Assembly: GCA_021397845.1 (NCBI GenBank)
Contig: CM038038.1
Coordinates: 69,982,748-70,046,747, forward strand
Reading direction: 5' to 3'
DNA length: 64,000 bases
From: Areca catechu
Lineage: Eukaryota > Streptophyta > Magnoliopsida > Arecales > Arecaceae
A program made the position numbers and the translations under genes. This document shows positions 21,820-34,065 of this stretch, one piece after another (position 1 is the first letter of the stretch; each line of letters begins with the position of its first letter). The notes beneath the pieces were generated by a model. The model did not search any database. It worked only from the letters and a program-made list of their open reading frames with translations, and had not been told where the DNA came from.

Positions 21820-23285
21820 TGATGGGGGATGAAAATAAAATGATGAATGGAGAGTTTTAGCAAGCTAACCAGCAAGCAAACTTGAGCAATTAATTATCAA
21901 ATAAATGGGCTAAATTAATCCAAGAAAAGAATTTTTATAAGGAGACTAGTTGATCTAATTTTTAAGACCTGCAATGTAAATCTAGTTCAAAAAAAGGATT
22001 AGGATATTCATGGCAAGGAAACCATCACTACTAGGGCAAGTTAACCTTCAAATGATCAGATCTAATAAATTTTAGGAAGAGTTTTCCTGCCAACAATGAT
22101 GGCTAATTATATGGTGGAAGAAGGAGCTCTCATCACTTAAGGATTAAGGCCTAGAAGTCAAGATTGGCACTCTCTACTTTGAGACTCACCTTGGCCTTGA
22201 TCCATGGCATGGAAACCTTCATCCCTGACCTAGAAACCTGAGAGAACCTGCAAAGAAATTTGGGATTAGACATGGAAGAAGAATTGGAGTTGGAATGGAA
22301 ATAAAGAAAAAAAAGAAGAAGAAGAAAGTGGCCGGTGGCTTGGGACTTGAAGCTTGATCATAGATCCATCAATGGGCATCCCATCCTTTACTCCTTACAA
22401 AAGCATTCTTCACTCTCAAACTCAAACTTAAAAACTCTCATTCTCTCTTTATATAAGGATCTATACATTCAAACTAGCTAGAAAACTTTCACTCCAAATA
22501 AGAACTCAAGAAAACTAGAACACAAGGAAACAATCATTTCATTAATTCAAATCTTAGCATAGAATGAATACAATGAGAGCATAGGGGCCCTATTTATAGG
22601 CTCCAATGCTAAGAATTTCGTCCAAGGGTGGAGAGGAGGGGATAAGGATGGCTTAGTTTGCTCCAACAATTTTTAGGTAAGTGGTTTTAACTAAAAATAA
22701 ATTATTGGTAGAAAGTTACAACCACTTTAATATGTGGCATCTAGAAGATCCTAATGTGACTTCCAAATACTGATGTGGAGGCTTAGGTGTCATAAGTTGT
22801 GGCATCCTACATGTCAAATATTGTTGGGGTAGTGGAAGGAATCTTTATGTTCCTCATAAAATTCTTGATGTAGTGCAATTCCTTCTCCCCCAAGGTTGTT
22901 TGATGAGTTGTTCTCCCATGTGCTTCAAATCTTGGCATGAATTGGGCTTGGGCTTGGTCTTGAAGAGGCTTGAATGGTTGGTCTTGGACTTGAAGAGGAC
23001 GCCCTCCATCATGCTTTGGGCTTGAGCCGAATGGGCTTATTCCATATGTTGGCTTATAAGCCTAATCATGCTTCAAGAAAATTTGGCTTATAAATATGCT
23101 TCAAGAAAATTAATGGGCTTCTTCCATGTATTGGTTTATGATCCAAACCATGTTTCAAGAAAATTTGGCTTATGAACATGTTTCAAGAAAATTTGTAACT
23201 TGCTTCAAAAACTTTTATTGACTATAGCTACAAAAACAAAGTGAGTTAATCAAAGTATATATTCTTATTATGGATGTCCTCATCA
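21820..23285 (-). repeat. 3' LTR of CV1
   Basis: 1,466 bp, plus-strand edges TGATGGGGGATG and GTCCTCATCA. The TATA box on minus (CCTATAAATA) is at 22591-22600. The first 720 bp align closely with 27307-28020, and the start also with 63550-64000. Confidence 0.75.
22591..22600 (-). promoter_or_regulatory. TATA box in CV1 LTR
   Basis: Minus-strand CCTATAAATA; the CV2 left LTR has the same box at 38758-38767, while the CV2 right LTR has a mutated version (TAGTTATAGG on plus, 43374-43383). Confidence 0.5.
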
Positions 23286-23423
23286 GTTCTCCCGAGGTGG
23301 AAAGAGCTCGACTCCGTTGAGTAGGAATTCATCTAGCTTTGGTAGTACTCTAGGAGGTAAGGATTAGTTTTTTTGTAAGTCCTCTCGAGTGATCCATGAG
23401 TCTTCAAAATTAGGATGTCCTTG

Positions 23424-23900
23424 CTAGTGAACTAAGTAGCACTGATAGTCTTTGTTTCGAGTAGTGATAATCTTGTCATCTAAGATTCGCTCAATCCTAT
23501 CGTACCTCTTTGGTAATATGGCTGGTGGACACTCAAGGGTTGGTTCACTCTCAAAGGTGGAATCAGGCCTGAATAGCTCACTAGATATCATTATCGATTC
23601 CTTATACTTTACTAGATCTGAAATATTGAAAGTGGAACTGATACCAAAGTTGGATGATATATCTATCACATATTAGGTCCAATTTTCCTTATTATTTTGA
23701 AAAGGACCTATACCACGGGCATATAATCATTTTTAGCTTAATCAAGACATAGTCTCTTTCCTGAAATTCTTTGACTTTTTTTACAAAATTTAGCCATATG
23801 TTTGTTAATTTCATTGCTCAAAATTTGTTTTACTAATCATGCTATGCATATAACTCTTGTAATAATGGATACTTATGCATGGGACACCAAATGACAAGAG
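23424..23900 (-). pseudogene. CV1 integrase C-terminus and chromodomain remnant
   Basis: The 81-codon frame 23424-23669 carries ISSTFNISDLVKYKE, the conserved end of chromovirus integrase, and then RIERILDDKIITTRNKDYQ, the first strand of a chromodomain. A one-base change breaks the frame just before the expected W-x-G-R. Upstream, in broken frame to about 23900, lie the remaining integrase C-terminal residues. Chromodomains of this class guide insertion towards particular chromatin. The catalytic integrase core is absent. Confidence 0.6.
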
Positions 23901-24080
23901 ACAAATGCAAATAATACTAGATGGTAAAAGACAAATAAAAACAAAACAAGCTCAAATGGACTTTATTATCTATAGACTAAACTTTATTGTTGGACTAGGA
24001 AACAAGGTTCCTAATTTTCAATATTCCCTAAATGGCTTTGAAGACTTTGGCACAAAACTTCAAGTAAGTGGCAGTGAATC

Positions 24081-25794
24081 TTAATTTGGCTCCCAACATA
24101 TGCCAAAGAGTCTTAATAAAGTAACTATTGAATACATTGGGACCAGATCAATGGTATGGTAGATGTCCCAACCAGATGGGATAGAAGAGTGAATGAAACA
24201 TAATAGTGGATCGGGATGGTGGATATTTAGAAATGGGGAATCAGGGATAGAAAAATTATTAGAGAAAATATTTTGCAGGGTTTTCAAAGGCTCTATAGCT
24301 TATTGGGTCTGATCCGTAGGGTTTTGTTCTTTGATGGTCAATACCCCAATATGTGATCCTTCATCGATCTCTAGATCTAAACCTTCAACATTAATTAATT
24401 CCGGATCTTCTATGTTATCCTCAGATTGATCTCCATGGTTTTGTCCTTGGATTTCATTTTGATCATCCCCATTGTTGATTTTTTTAGGCTGGGTAATTAT
24501 TTTATCTTCAAGTAGTTGTTCTTGATCATATTCACCCATAAGGTTAGACCCAGCTTTATAAACTTCTTCCTTAAGTTCTTCAATAGGTTTAGGATTTTCT
24601 CTTTCTAGCCCTTCATTTGGACAGGATTTTGATTCTATTTCATCTTTTAATTCTTCAATTGGTTTAGGAGACCTTTCCTCTAAATTCTCAGTGGGTTCAA
24701 CCTCTTCTTCTTCATATTCATCAATTAGACTTGGTTTAGCTTTATATATTTCTACTTTAGGCTCTTCAATGGGTTCAACAATTTCTTCCTTACTAATTAC
24801 TGGGATGATAGGAGTTGGCTTGCTTGAAAGAATTTGGTTAGAATTTGGCCTATGTCTAAATGTATAATTCCTATTGGACTTAGGTTGATTGATCAAGAGT
24901 TCCTTCTGATATGTATCAAATTTCCTAGCAATTTGATAAGAATCTTCTAGATAGTAAAATTTTTCATTGAAATAATTCTCACTCGATGTCCTTACATAGA
25001 CCAGCTTGAAATCTAGATTAATCATTGCTTTAGATTCGACTGTACTACATCTCCGATATTCTCATTGAATTTGGTAATATAATCAGATACAGTTATATCA
25101 TCTTGTCTTAATTTGTACCATTGGTCTAAAAGTTTTTTCTTATAATATTTATCTAGGTACTTTTCCTTCAGTTTACTCTTCATTTCTCTCCAAGTATTTA
25201 TTTTATCCCCACTATAATAACTTTTTCACTCAACTTCTCTCCAATATGCTTTAGCATGTCGGACTAACTTTGATTTGGCAAATTAATACTTTCTTACTTC
25301 CAACATTTCATCAAATTCAAAGTATTGATCTATTTTTTTTCTCAATCGACATACATTTCAGGATCTAAATTTTCATCGAAAGTGGGTGCATAGGGTCGAT
25401 TGCTCCTAAAGACTCTCTCCTCCTAATCTACAAAGTCTTGGTAGGGGTATCTAAAACTATACTCAGGGGTGAGATCATGACATTGGGCCCTTGGACCAAG
25501 GGGAGGTGTACTAGGTGATTCAGGCTTAGCATGGATCCTATGGGCTTCTTCTATGAAATCATGGTGAAGTCATCTTGGGTTGTATTCAGGAGTGAATTTA
25601 TGATGATGGACTCTTGGACCTCGAAAAATTGACCAAAGTGACTTAGGTTTGGTGGGGGTCGTTGGGGTCTCTTCAAGTGTCCCAACATTGTCCTTCACTT
25701 GACCTAATTCCTTTCTCATTTGCCCTAATTGCCCATTTATGATATCAAACTTTTTAGTTAGGGTTCTCATAAATAATTCAAGATTAGGATCCAT
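24081..25794 (-). pseudogene. CV1 gag
   Basis: Two main frames. 25570-25794 (74 codons) is the N-terminus with a heptad-like helix (M-R-K-E-L-G-Q-V-K). 24300-25025 (241 codons) begins in the capsid-like part (YYLEDSYQIARKFDTYQKEL) and continues as a long acidic tail rich in E, P and K with repeats of I-E-E-L-K. The part between, 25026-25569, is interrupted by stops but aligns with the readable capsid segment of CV2 at 40737-40934. Beyond the tail (24081-24299) a DLVP segment and an L-R-L-F-G-I-C-W stretch look like the joined edges of reverse transcriptase and integrase, marking the internal deletion. Confidence 0.6.
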
Positions 25795-27306
25795 GGATAA
25801 ACCAGACTGAGTGTAGAACTATTGGTATAGGGCTTCAAATTAGTTGGGCCAATAATACAAACCTAACTTCTAGGGCTCCTAGACTTAGAAGTTCAAACAT
25901 AGGACTTAACTAGGTACTACTTAAGAATGTAATTATCCTATCCACTGACCAGGTAAGAGGTGGGGTTGCGGGAGGCTCCCCTCACTTTCGCGAGGTCCTA
26001 ATTAAAAATCGCAAGTCCACTTAAGGTATTTGCTATTGGACCTCTAGCCTTAGACACCAATTTCAAGGAATAAGTACAAACTCAAATAATATTTGGTCTT
26101 ATCTTGTACTTGAACCTAACTTGTGGGTGTCCCTAGTTTTAGGTTCCTACTCGATTTCAATTATGGCTTAGGTCAATGCAAATGTGGGTGATATTTTTGG
26201 GTCAAGAAAAGATAATGACCTCCTTCCCTTATGTTATGATTGAATGCCCTTAAAATGATTATAAAATGGATGCACAAACAATTCAACAACTAGTTAACAC
26301 AACAACTAGATTAGCACAAACATGTGATTCAAACCCAAATTTTAAAAAATATTAAACTTCAAAAAAAAAATTAAATTAAAAAATTTTGTTTTTGAAGTCT
26401 AGATTTCAGAAATCAAGTTTTAAAATGTAAATCTCAAAATAGGATTAAAAACTCGTTCTAAAAGTTAAAGTTGTTGCAAGATAGTTTCAGCCCTAACAAC
26501 TTCTAGTCAACTAGTTTTAAAAATTCAAAATTAAAATTTTAAAATTTCAAAAAATTAAAATTAAAATTTGAATTGTTAAATCTCTTAGTGAAGATTCTAT
26601 ATTTCAAATTCTGAAATTTAATTCCTGGAATTTGGTTAAGAAATTCATTTTGAAAGCTTGTTGTAAAAGAAAATTTTGGCAAGGAACAACTTTCAACTAG
26701 CTAGTTTTAAAAATTCAAAATTTAATTTTTTTTAAAATCCAAAAATTTGAAATAAAAATAATTTGGTTAACTCTCAGATAATAATTCTTGGATTTTAAGG
26801 TTTTGACTTTGGATTAACTCAAATTTTGGTTGAGAAGGCAGTTTGAAAATAGTTGCTAGAAGGTTCCAGCAGTTTAGCTAACTCTTAACAATCTGAATTA
26901 AAATTTTGAATTTTAAATTCTAAATCCTTCTAAAATTTAAAATTCTAGTGAAAAATAACAAAGATCGAAGTCTATATCTCAGATGTAAAATTAAAGATCT
27001 ATAAAAAATATTTTTATATTTTTTTAAAAATTAAATGAAATGAAAAGCAGAAACAGAATTCTAGACAGAATGTCAGAAATGATCTAAGAACTCATATTTC
27101 TAAATCCAGAAATAAAAGGAAAATATTTTTTTGAATTTTGTATTTCGAATCCTACACACTAAGGTACTGGAAAAATATTTTTATGGATTTTTTTACAATA
27201 TAAACAAATTACTAAAATTCATAAAAAAATTGGGTGAATACTAGAACAAAAATTTCAACAATCAAACACTTAACCTAGTAAACCATAGGCCTTGACACCA
27301 AAAAAT
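25795..27306 (-). other. CV1 leader and primer-site position
   Basis: Long AT-rich leader without coding potential. The conserved leader block lies at 25941-26070 (minus-strand TTGGTGTCTAAGG, then CGATTTTTAATTAGG, then CTTACCTGGTCAGTGG). The expected primer-binding site at 27288-27300 reads TGGTGTCAAGGCC on the minus strand, a poor match to TGGTATCAGAGCC. Confidence 0.5.
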
Positions 27307-28171
27307 TGATGGGGGATGAAAATAAAATGATGAATGGAGAGTTTTAACAAGCTAACTAGCAAGCAAACTTGAGCAATTAATTATCAAATAAATGGGCAAA
27401 ATTAATCAAAGAAAAAAAATTTTATAAGGAGACTAGTTGATCTAATTTTTAAGACCCGCAATGTAGATCTAGTTCAAAATAAGGATTAGGATATTCATGG
27501 CAAGGAAACCATCACTAATAGGGCAAGTTAACCTTCAAATGATCATATCTAATGAATTTTAGGAAGTGTTTTCCTACCAACAATGATGGCTAATTATTTG
27601 GTGGAAGAAGGAGCTCTCATCACTCAAGGATTGAGGCCTAGAAGTCAAGATTGGCACTCTCTACTTTGAGATACCTTGGCCTTGATCCATGGCATGGAGA
27701 CCTTCATTCTTGACATAGGAACCTGAGAGAACTTGCAAAGAAATTTTGGATTATACATGGAAGAAGAATTGGAGTTGGAATGGAAACAAAGAAAAAAAGG
27801 AAGAAGAAGAAAGTGGCCAGCGGCTTGGGACTTGGAGCTTGATCATAGATCCATCAATGGGCATCCCATCCTTTACTCCTTGCAAAAGTAGTCTTCACTC
27901 TCAAACTTAAACTTAAAAACTCTCATTCTCTCTTTGGGTAAGGATCTATACACTCAAACTAGCTAGAAACTTTCACTTCAAACAAGAACTCAAGAAAACT
28001 AGAACACAAGGAAACAATCCTTAGGGAAGGAATCGGTGTCATAAGTTGTGGCATCCCACATGTTAAATATTGTTGGGATAGTGGAAGGAATCTTTATGTT
28101 CCCCATAAAACTCTTGATGTAGTGTAATTCCTTCTCCCCCAAGGTTGTTTGATGAGTTGTTCCCCCATATG
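27307..28171 (-). repeat. 5' LTR of CV1, deleted and truncated
   Basis: Matches 21820-22535 of the other LTR to about 28018, then jumps to the equivalent of about 22775 and runs to 28171, where the SIRE-like LTR starts. About 240 bp (including the TATA box) are deleted and the remainder is missing. Confidence 0.7.
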
Positions 28172-29862
28172 TGTTGCCCAGGTGGCTACCCAAGAGGGGG
28201 ATGAATTGGAAATTTTAAAAATTTAAATAGATAATGTACAATTAAAAATCTCTTTTAAATTGTTAGGTACTGTGGTAGATTATTAACTTGCAAAATCTAA
28301 AGAAGATTAAAGAATCACAACACAAACATATAGAAATTTATAGTGGTTCGGAGCAACTCAGCTCCTACGTCCACTATCTAAGATACCACTTGGAATTTCT
28401 ACTATATTCACACCCGAATACAGTAGGATTGTTTTACAGGATCACAATCCAAAATCTTTACACTTTGGTTTTAACGGGATCACCAAAGAAAACCCAACAC
28501 CCTTTGGTTTTAACCAGGATCACTAAAGAAACCCAACTTGGTTTTCACAGGATCACCAAGAACCTAACTTGGTTTTACCAGGATCACCAATAACCCAACA
28601 CTTGGTTTTTATCAAAGGCTCACCAAGAACCTATTTGATTTTTCAAACAGGCTCACCAATAACCAAAACAATTTAGAAATGAATTGAAATAAATGCAACA
28701 ATAATGACAAACTCAATTTGTCAGATAGTTGCCAGTGTAGCTTGATAGAAGTCCACTTGAATGTGCTTCAAGGTGCTTTAATTGCTTCAGTGGCTTCTTT
28801 CCAAATTGCTTCAAGCTTCAGGTCAGAGTTGGTGAAGACTTGAAGACTGACTTGAATGCTCTTTGTGCTCTTTTCCTTGTGGGTGGGTAGGATATTCAAT
28901 GAAACTTCAAATCTTTTAGGAACTCTCTAATTGCTTCTTCAAGAAAGTTCAAAACCTTCAAATATATGGTCTTCAATCACTCCAAGATAGTATGGGATGT
29001 TGTAGACCGTTGGGATGTGATATATGACCGTTGGAGTACTTTTTGGCATTCAAAAAGAAATTTTGGAACTAGCCGTTATGTACCTGGAAACGACATTCGA
29101 GTCAGCTCGGATCCTTCGAGTCGATAGGTCGAGTCACTAGTTCTTCAGCACAGTTGGCTTTTTGTTTCAGGGTGCAAAACTTTACTCTGTAAGAGTCGGC
29201 TCTTGATAGCTCGGGTCGGCTCGAACTTCTATCATTTAACATATTGAACTCGGGGAGTCGGCTCGCTTGAACTTGGGTCGACTCTTCTTTTTAGAATAAA
29301 AAATCTTTACTCTGGAAGAGCGGCTCGTTGCAGATTGGGTCAGCTCGCTTTCTCAGGTCTTCAAAATTAGGTCTGGCAGAGTTGGCTCATTTTGGTTCGG
29401 GTCGGCTCGCTTGGCTTGTTCTCAGAATATTTCAAAAACTGGATTCTAGAAGAGTCAGCTCGGACTTATTCTAGTCGACTCGGATTCACTCAAGTCGACT
29501 CAGATTCACTCGAGTCGGCTCGGATTGCTGCATACCAGAATCCTTGATACGTGCAAAGAGGTGGAGTCGACTCTTCATTATGCTGGGTCGGCTCGAGTGA
29601 CTTCTTTAGGATTTTTACAATTTAACTACATAAAAAACTCTCACCACACCAACACTTTTAAACTTTTCATGCACACCAACTCAAAATAAATTTAAGGCAC
29701 ATACACACTCATAGAAGTAACCATTTTTATAGATTTTTCTTTAACTTTTTCATTGGGTTCTTCTTTACAAAATAAGATTACAACATAACTCAAAACAAGA
29801 AGTAAAAATGTAGGAGTTGAAGTTTGAACAAGTAAGTCCTGAAAACACTTATGGGGTCAACA
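28172..29862 (-). repeat. 3' LTR of SIRE-like element
   Basis: 1,691 bp, plus-strand edges TGTTGCCC and GGGTCAACA. Two arrays are visible: about seven ~30-bp units around GGATCACCAAGAACCCAAC and TTGGTTTT at 28430-28670, and about sixteen GAGTCGGCTCG-type motifs at 29090-29600. Confidence 0.75.
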
Positions 29863-29876
29863 ATCTCCTCCTTTTT
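29863..29876 (-). other. polypurine tract of SIRE-like element
   Basis: On the minus strand AAAAAGGAGGAGAT directly before the LTR start TGTTGACCCC. Confidence 0.65.
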
Positions 29877-30708
29877 GATAATGACAAAATACTAGGCATG
29901 AAAACATAAGATAAAACTCTACAATTACTTGTATAATTGTATTTGCAAGAATGTATGAACAAGTAAAAGGAATTGACTTTAATTAGTGTCAAACCATGGA
30001 AGGAGAATTAGGGCAATGAGAGATAATCTCCCCCTCAATAAGATACTCCATGTTTTAACACATTTTTCATGCAAGTTCAAAGCCCAAACGTTTCTAAGAG
30101 AACTTCAAATATCAGAGCTTAAAACATTATATCAGGGCTTGAAACACTTAAAGCATTATGTATTAGAGCTTGAAATATTATATATCAGAGCTTAAAGGAA
30201 TCAAAGCATATTGTGATTCATGTAATGTATTAGCGCATTAGCAAATAGGTTTTATCCTTTTCAAGCTTTATGTATCAGAGCAAAAATACAAACACATCTT
30301 ATCCTTTTCATGCAATATCTTCATAAATTTCTCTCCCTTTTTGTCAATCAATCAAAAAGGTGAAGTTAGAATGAAGCTCAAATTTTAAAATAGAATGAGA
30401 AAGTATTTAAAATTTGTTTGAGATAATTTTACTTTCTCACATTCATCTTAATATTCTAATTAAAATGTATTATAGTTGTATCAAAGACATAAGCACAAGA
30501 GTAATTGATAGACATAATTCAAACATTTATTTCATTTCAAAGATGTTCAATACAATGTATAGACTTTCATTTCATTTCAAAGAGAATACATCTAGTCACT
30601 TTCTATGTCTACCCTAGGGTTTGGAGGTCGACCCGGAATTTGGAAGCCCGGAGGCATAAATGCAATTGGGTCAGGATCTAACACATCAGATGGTGGAGTA
30701 GTATAGAA
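29877..30708 (-). other. untranslated spacer before the 3' LTR
   Basis: AT-rich, no open frame of note. It has short internal repeats around ATCAGAGCTTAAA / TATCAGGGCTTGAAA at 30110-30290. Confidence 0.5.
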
Positions 30709-31200
30709 TCATTGTGGCCTAAAATGAGGAGCTGGTTGTCTGGGATGAACAGATTGACCGGCAAAAGATTGAGGCCTAGGTCTAGGAGTAGGATCCAGTG
30801 GTGCTGAAGGTGGTACACTCCGAGCAGGTTGAAGGTCTTCAACCTTAGTCATCAGCTTCCACAAAAAACTATTAATGGTTTTCAACTCATCTTCAATTTT
30901 CTTTGTACTCTTAGAAGCAGTCAGTTTTTCCATTGATACTTTTATTTCTGCAACTTCGTTCTGCATTGAAAGAATTTCAGAGGCTTGTACATTTGCAAAT
31001 GCTTCGGCTGATCCTCTTAGCCTTCCTATTTCACCTCTAAGAATTCCAAAATCTTCTGTGTAATTGTCCTCACTTTTCAATCTTCTCTCTATATCTCCCA
31101 TAACCATTTTCACAGAATTCAATTCCTCCCTAAACTCATTAATACTTTGATCCACTTTTGCTTTCAAATCATTAATCATGGATCCAAAACAATTTAACAA
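30709..31200 (-). pseudogene. envelope-like region, coiled-coil C-terminal part
   Basis: A 163-codon minus-strand frame. Residues about 1-115 are rich in charged and hydrophobic residues in heptad-like order (D-L-K-A-K-V-D-Q-S-I ... V-A-E-I-K-V-S-M-E-K-L), strongly suggesting a coiled coil. Residues about 125-163 are proline-rich. In SIRE elements a second open region follows pol, and its C-terminal part is known to have coiled-coil potential, so position and composition agree. Upstream frames 31227-31489 are proline-rich and frame-shifted. I see no convincing membrane segment. Confidence 0.5.
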
Positions 31201-31586
31201 ACCTTTTGCAAATTTATTGAGCTGCTCTATGATATCAACATGATGGACAATAGAGGATTCTGGAGCAGTAGTAGGAGCAGGTTCGTATCAGAAGGAGTAG
31301 GAGGAGCAATGGGAGTAAAGTCTGGTATGGAATCATCAAAAGCTGTTTGAACTGGTGAACCTTGTAGTGGTTGTGGCTCAGGGATTGGAATTGAGGTGCC
31401 TTCACCAGTTTCCATCTCAGCTTGTTCTTGTTCTTCTTCTGGTTCTTCAATGACTTGTGCTTCATATTTCTTCTTTCAAGTCCCCTCAAATAGCAAGTAA
31501 CTCATCCTCTGTAAGGTTTTAGCTGTATAAGTGTCAGTGTGAAGGAGGGTTTTACTGTCTTCTTCTGATAGATCAATATTTGCAGC

Positions 31587-32156
31587 CTAGAAGGAAAGAG
31601 TAAGAATCATCCCATAAGGCAAACATGCCTTCACCTTTCTTATAGCCTCTTTCATCTGACTTACCATTATAGCAGGAAGATTGATTTTATCTCCAATTAT
31701 CAGTAGCTTTATAAAACATAGGTCTCGCTCACTTACCCAATCAAATCGACCTGTCCTAGATAGGAAAATCTGACTAATGAAGCTGTGGAGTAACCTCATT
31801 TCAATGGATAATAAGCTAGCTTTAAGGATTCCAACTTCATCAATATCAGTCTGCTCTAGTACAGTCTGTAAAGCCCTTGTCCTATCCTTTAGGATCAAAT
31901 ATTCTATACCTTCAAATGGCATTTCTAGGGTATTCCCAAGTAGTTCTTTTGAGATAATAATCATTTTCCCTTTAACCAGAGACTCAATGTAGTTCTCTCC
32001 AAATCTCATGTTCTCATAAAATGTTTTGACCAGATTTGGATAAGTTTTAATGTCCAAAGAACACATATTCTGCCAACCCTTTCCAACTATAAATCCAATT
32101 TCCTTAAGGAATTCAAATAAAATTCTTCTACCTATTATTATAGGCCACATACCCAA
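31587..32156 (-). pseudogene. envelope-like region, putative plant transposon protein domain
   Basis: A 189-codon minus-strand frame. It contains PNLVKTFYENMRF followed by a K-G-K-M-I-I-I-S-K-E-L-L-G-N-T-L stretch, the hallmark order (L-V-x-x-F-Y-x-N-L ... V-x-G-x-x-I-x-x-S/D) of the plant transposon domain found beside gag-pol in SIRE- and Athila-type elements. Its biochemical role is not established. The frame ends without joining the coiled-coil frame, so the region is broken. Confidence 0.5.
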
Positions 32157-32610
32157 GAAAATTTGTTGACTTGGATAGACGGGGCTAGATTCTTCAGGTG
32201 GTTGAGGAAGAACTCGAGAAGAGGTGTCTTCATGGTATTTAGTTCTTCTTTCCTGTGGAGCTTCCTCAGTTTCTCGTCAAGATTTGTTCCCCACTACCCT
32301 TTTTGGAGCCATCCCACAACACACTAAGATCAGAAGGTGTTTTGGAAAGATGGAGTTTTTGGAAAGGTTCTTCGGAGGGAAAGAATGTAGAGTCAAAGAT
32401 AGAAACATGAATGAGAAACCCTATGGCTCGAACTAAAAAGAGATGGCCCGACATTTAAGTCGGCTCGACTGATAAGTCAACTGCTCGAGTCGGCTCGAGT
32501 AGAGGGAGCACAAAAATGATTTTTAGGCTTCAATCAAAGTCTTTTTAACACAAAAATGTGAGATAAGGAGGTCACCAAGATAACTTTTCCTTAAGTTTGT
32601 GGGGATGTTT

Positions 32611-32979
32611 CTAGAGTGGGTTACATAACCCTAGTTCACATCTAATCATTGCAAGTCTATCAAAACTTAAAGGTTTAGTAAAAATATCAACAAGTTGGTT
32701 TTCAGTTGGCACAAAATCTAGTTTAATGTCACCATTTAAAACATGATCTCTTATAAAATGGTGCCTAATTTCAATGTGCTTAGTTCTTGAATGCTGAACA
32801 GGATTTTTAGTCAAATTAATGGCACTTGTGTTATCACATTTGATTGGAATTTTAGATTATATAACACCAAAGTCTTCTAGCTGTTGTTTAATCTAAAGCA
32901 CTTGAGCACAACAACTACCAACAGCAATGTACTCTGCCTCAGCAATGGACAATGCTACGGAATTTTGCTTCTTACAGTG
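32611..32979 (-). pseudogene. SIRE-like RNase H C-terminal part
   Basis: The frame 32611-32814 starts with the family's conserved stretch (N-P-V-Q-H-S-R-T-K-H-I-E-I-R-H-H-F-I-R-D) and ends with D-I-F-T-K-P-L, the classic end of copia pol. The segment 32815-32979 carries the preceding RNase H part with the A-E-A-E-Y-I-A-V-like block in a broken frame. RNase H would remove the RNA strand during reverse transcription. Confidence 0.75.
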
Positions 32980-33960
32980 TCATGAAATTAAATTCAATCC
33001 TAGAAATTGACATGTTCTACTAGTGCACTTTCTATCAATTTTGCAACTAGCATAGTCAGCATCCAAAAAACCAATTAAATTTAAAGATGATTCTTTAGAA
33101 TACCAAAGACCTAAATTACTTGTACCTTTTAGATACTTGATAATTCTTTTAACAGCAAGCACATGTGTTTCTTTAGGATTATATTGAAATCTAGCACAAA
33201 CACATACACTGTACAAGATATCCGGTCTACTAGCAATCAAATATAATTGGGATCTGATCATACCTCTATATAGCTTTTGATCAATATTGGATCTGTCTTC
33301 ATCTTTGTCTAGCTTACAGGTAGGGCTCATGGGTGTGCTAGCTTCTTTGCTTGTTTCAATACCAAATTTCTTGATTATTTCTTTGATATACTTGGCTTGG
33401 CTTATAAAAATGCCTTCCTTCATTTGTTTGACTTGTAATCCAAGGAAGTAGTTGAGTTCACCCATAAGGCTCATTTCAAACTCACCCTGTATCAACTCAG
33501 TAAATTCTTCCCATAGATTTTCGATGGTTGCACCAAAAATAATATCATCAACGTAAATTTGTACAACTAACATGTCATTCCCTTTGTTCTTAATGAAAAG
33601 GATTTTGTTAACATTTCCTCTTTTAAAATCATTTTCAAGTAAAAATTTGCTTAGTTTATCATACCAGGTCCTAGGTGCTTGTTTCAAACCATATAAATCT
33701 TTATTTAGTTTAAACACATGATTTGGAAAAGCATGATTTTCAAAACCTGGTGGCTGTTCTACAAAAACTTGTTCAGAAATAAATCCATTTAGAAAAGCAC
33801 TTTTTACATCCATTTGAAAGAGTTTAAAATTCATGTAGCAAGAAAATGCAAGAAGTAATCTAATGGCTTCTAATCTTACTACCGGTGCATATGTTTCATC
33901 AAAATCAATGCCTTCTTCTTGATTGTACCCTTTTGCTACCAACCTTGCTTTATTTCTCAT
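32980..33960 (-). pseudogene. SIRE-like reverse transcriptase
   Basis: A 326-codon open frame covering most of the copia reverse transcriptase: KARLVAKGYNQEEGIDF at the start, catalytic Asp in FQMDVKSAFLNG (residue 51), LYGLKQAPRTWYDKL (89-103), YVDD at 136-139, then the connection to RNase H (residues ~250-326, KGTSNLGLWY and D-A-D-Y-A). The three catalytic aspartates appear intact, but frame breaks occur on both sides. The start Met is internal, because the real polyprotein would run in from integrase. Confidence 0.8.
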
Positions 33961-34065
33961 AACCTTACCATTCTAATCTAGTTTGTTTTTATAGATCCAT
34001 TTGGTTCCTATGATGGGATGGTCTGTAGGTCTATTAACTAGAGTCTAAACATTATTCCTTTCAAA

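Larger units (their letters stand above)
21820..28171 (-). mobile_element. chromovirus-like element CV1, non-autonomous
   Basis: Minus-strand Ty3/gypsy element: 3' LTR 21820-23285, integrase C-terminus with chromodomain remnant, gag, leader, primer-site position 27288-27300, truncated 5' LTR 27307-28171. Protease, reverse transcriptase, RNase H and the integrase core are missing. It is inserted in gag of E3 on the left. On the right its LTR is cut by the SIRE-like element at 28172. Confidence 0.7.
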
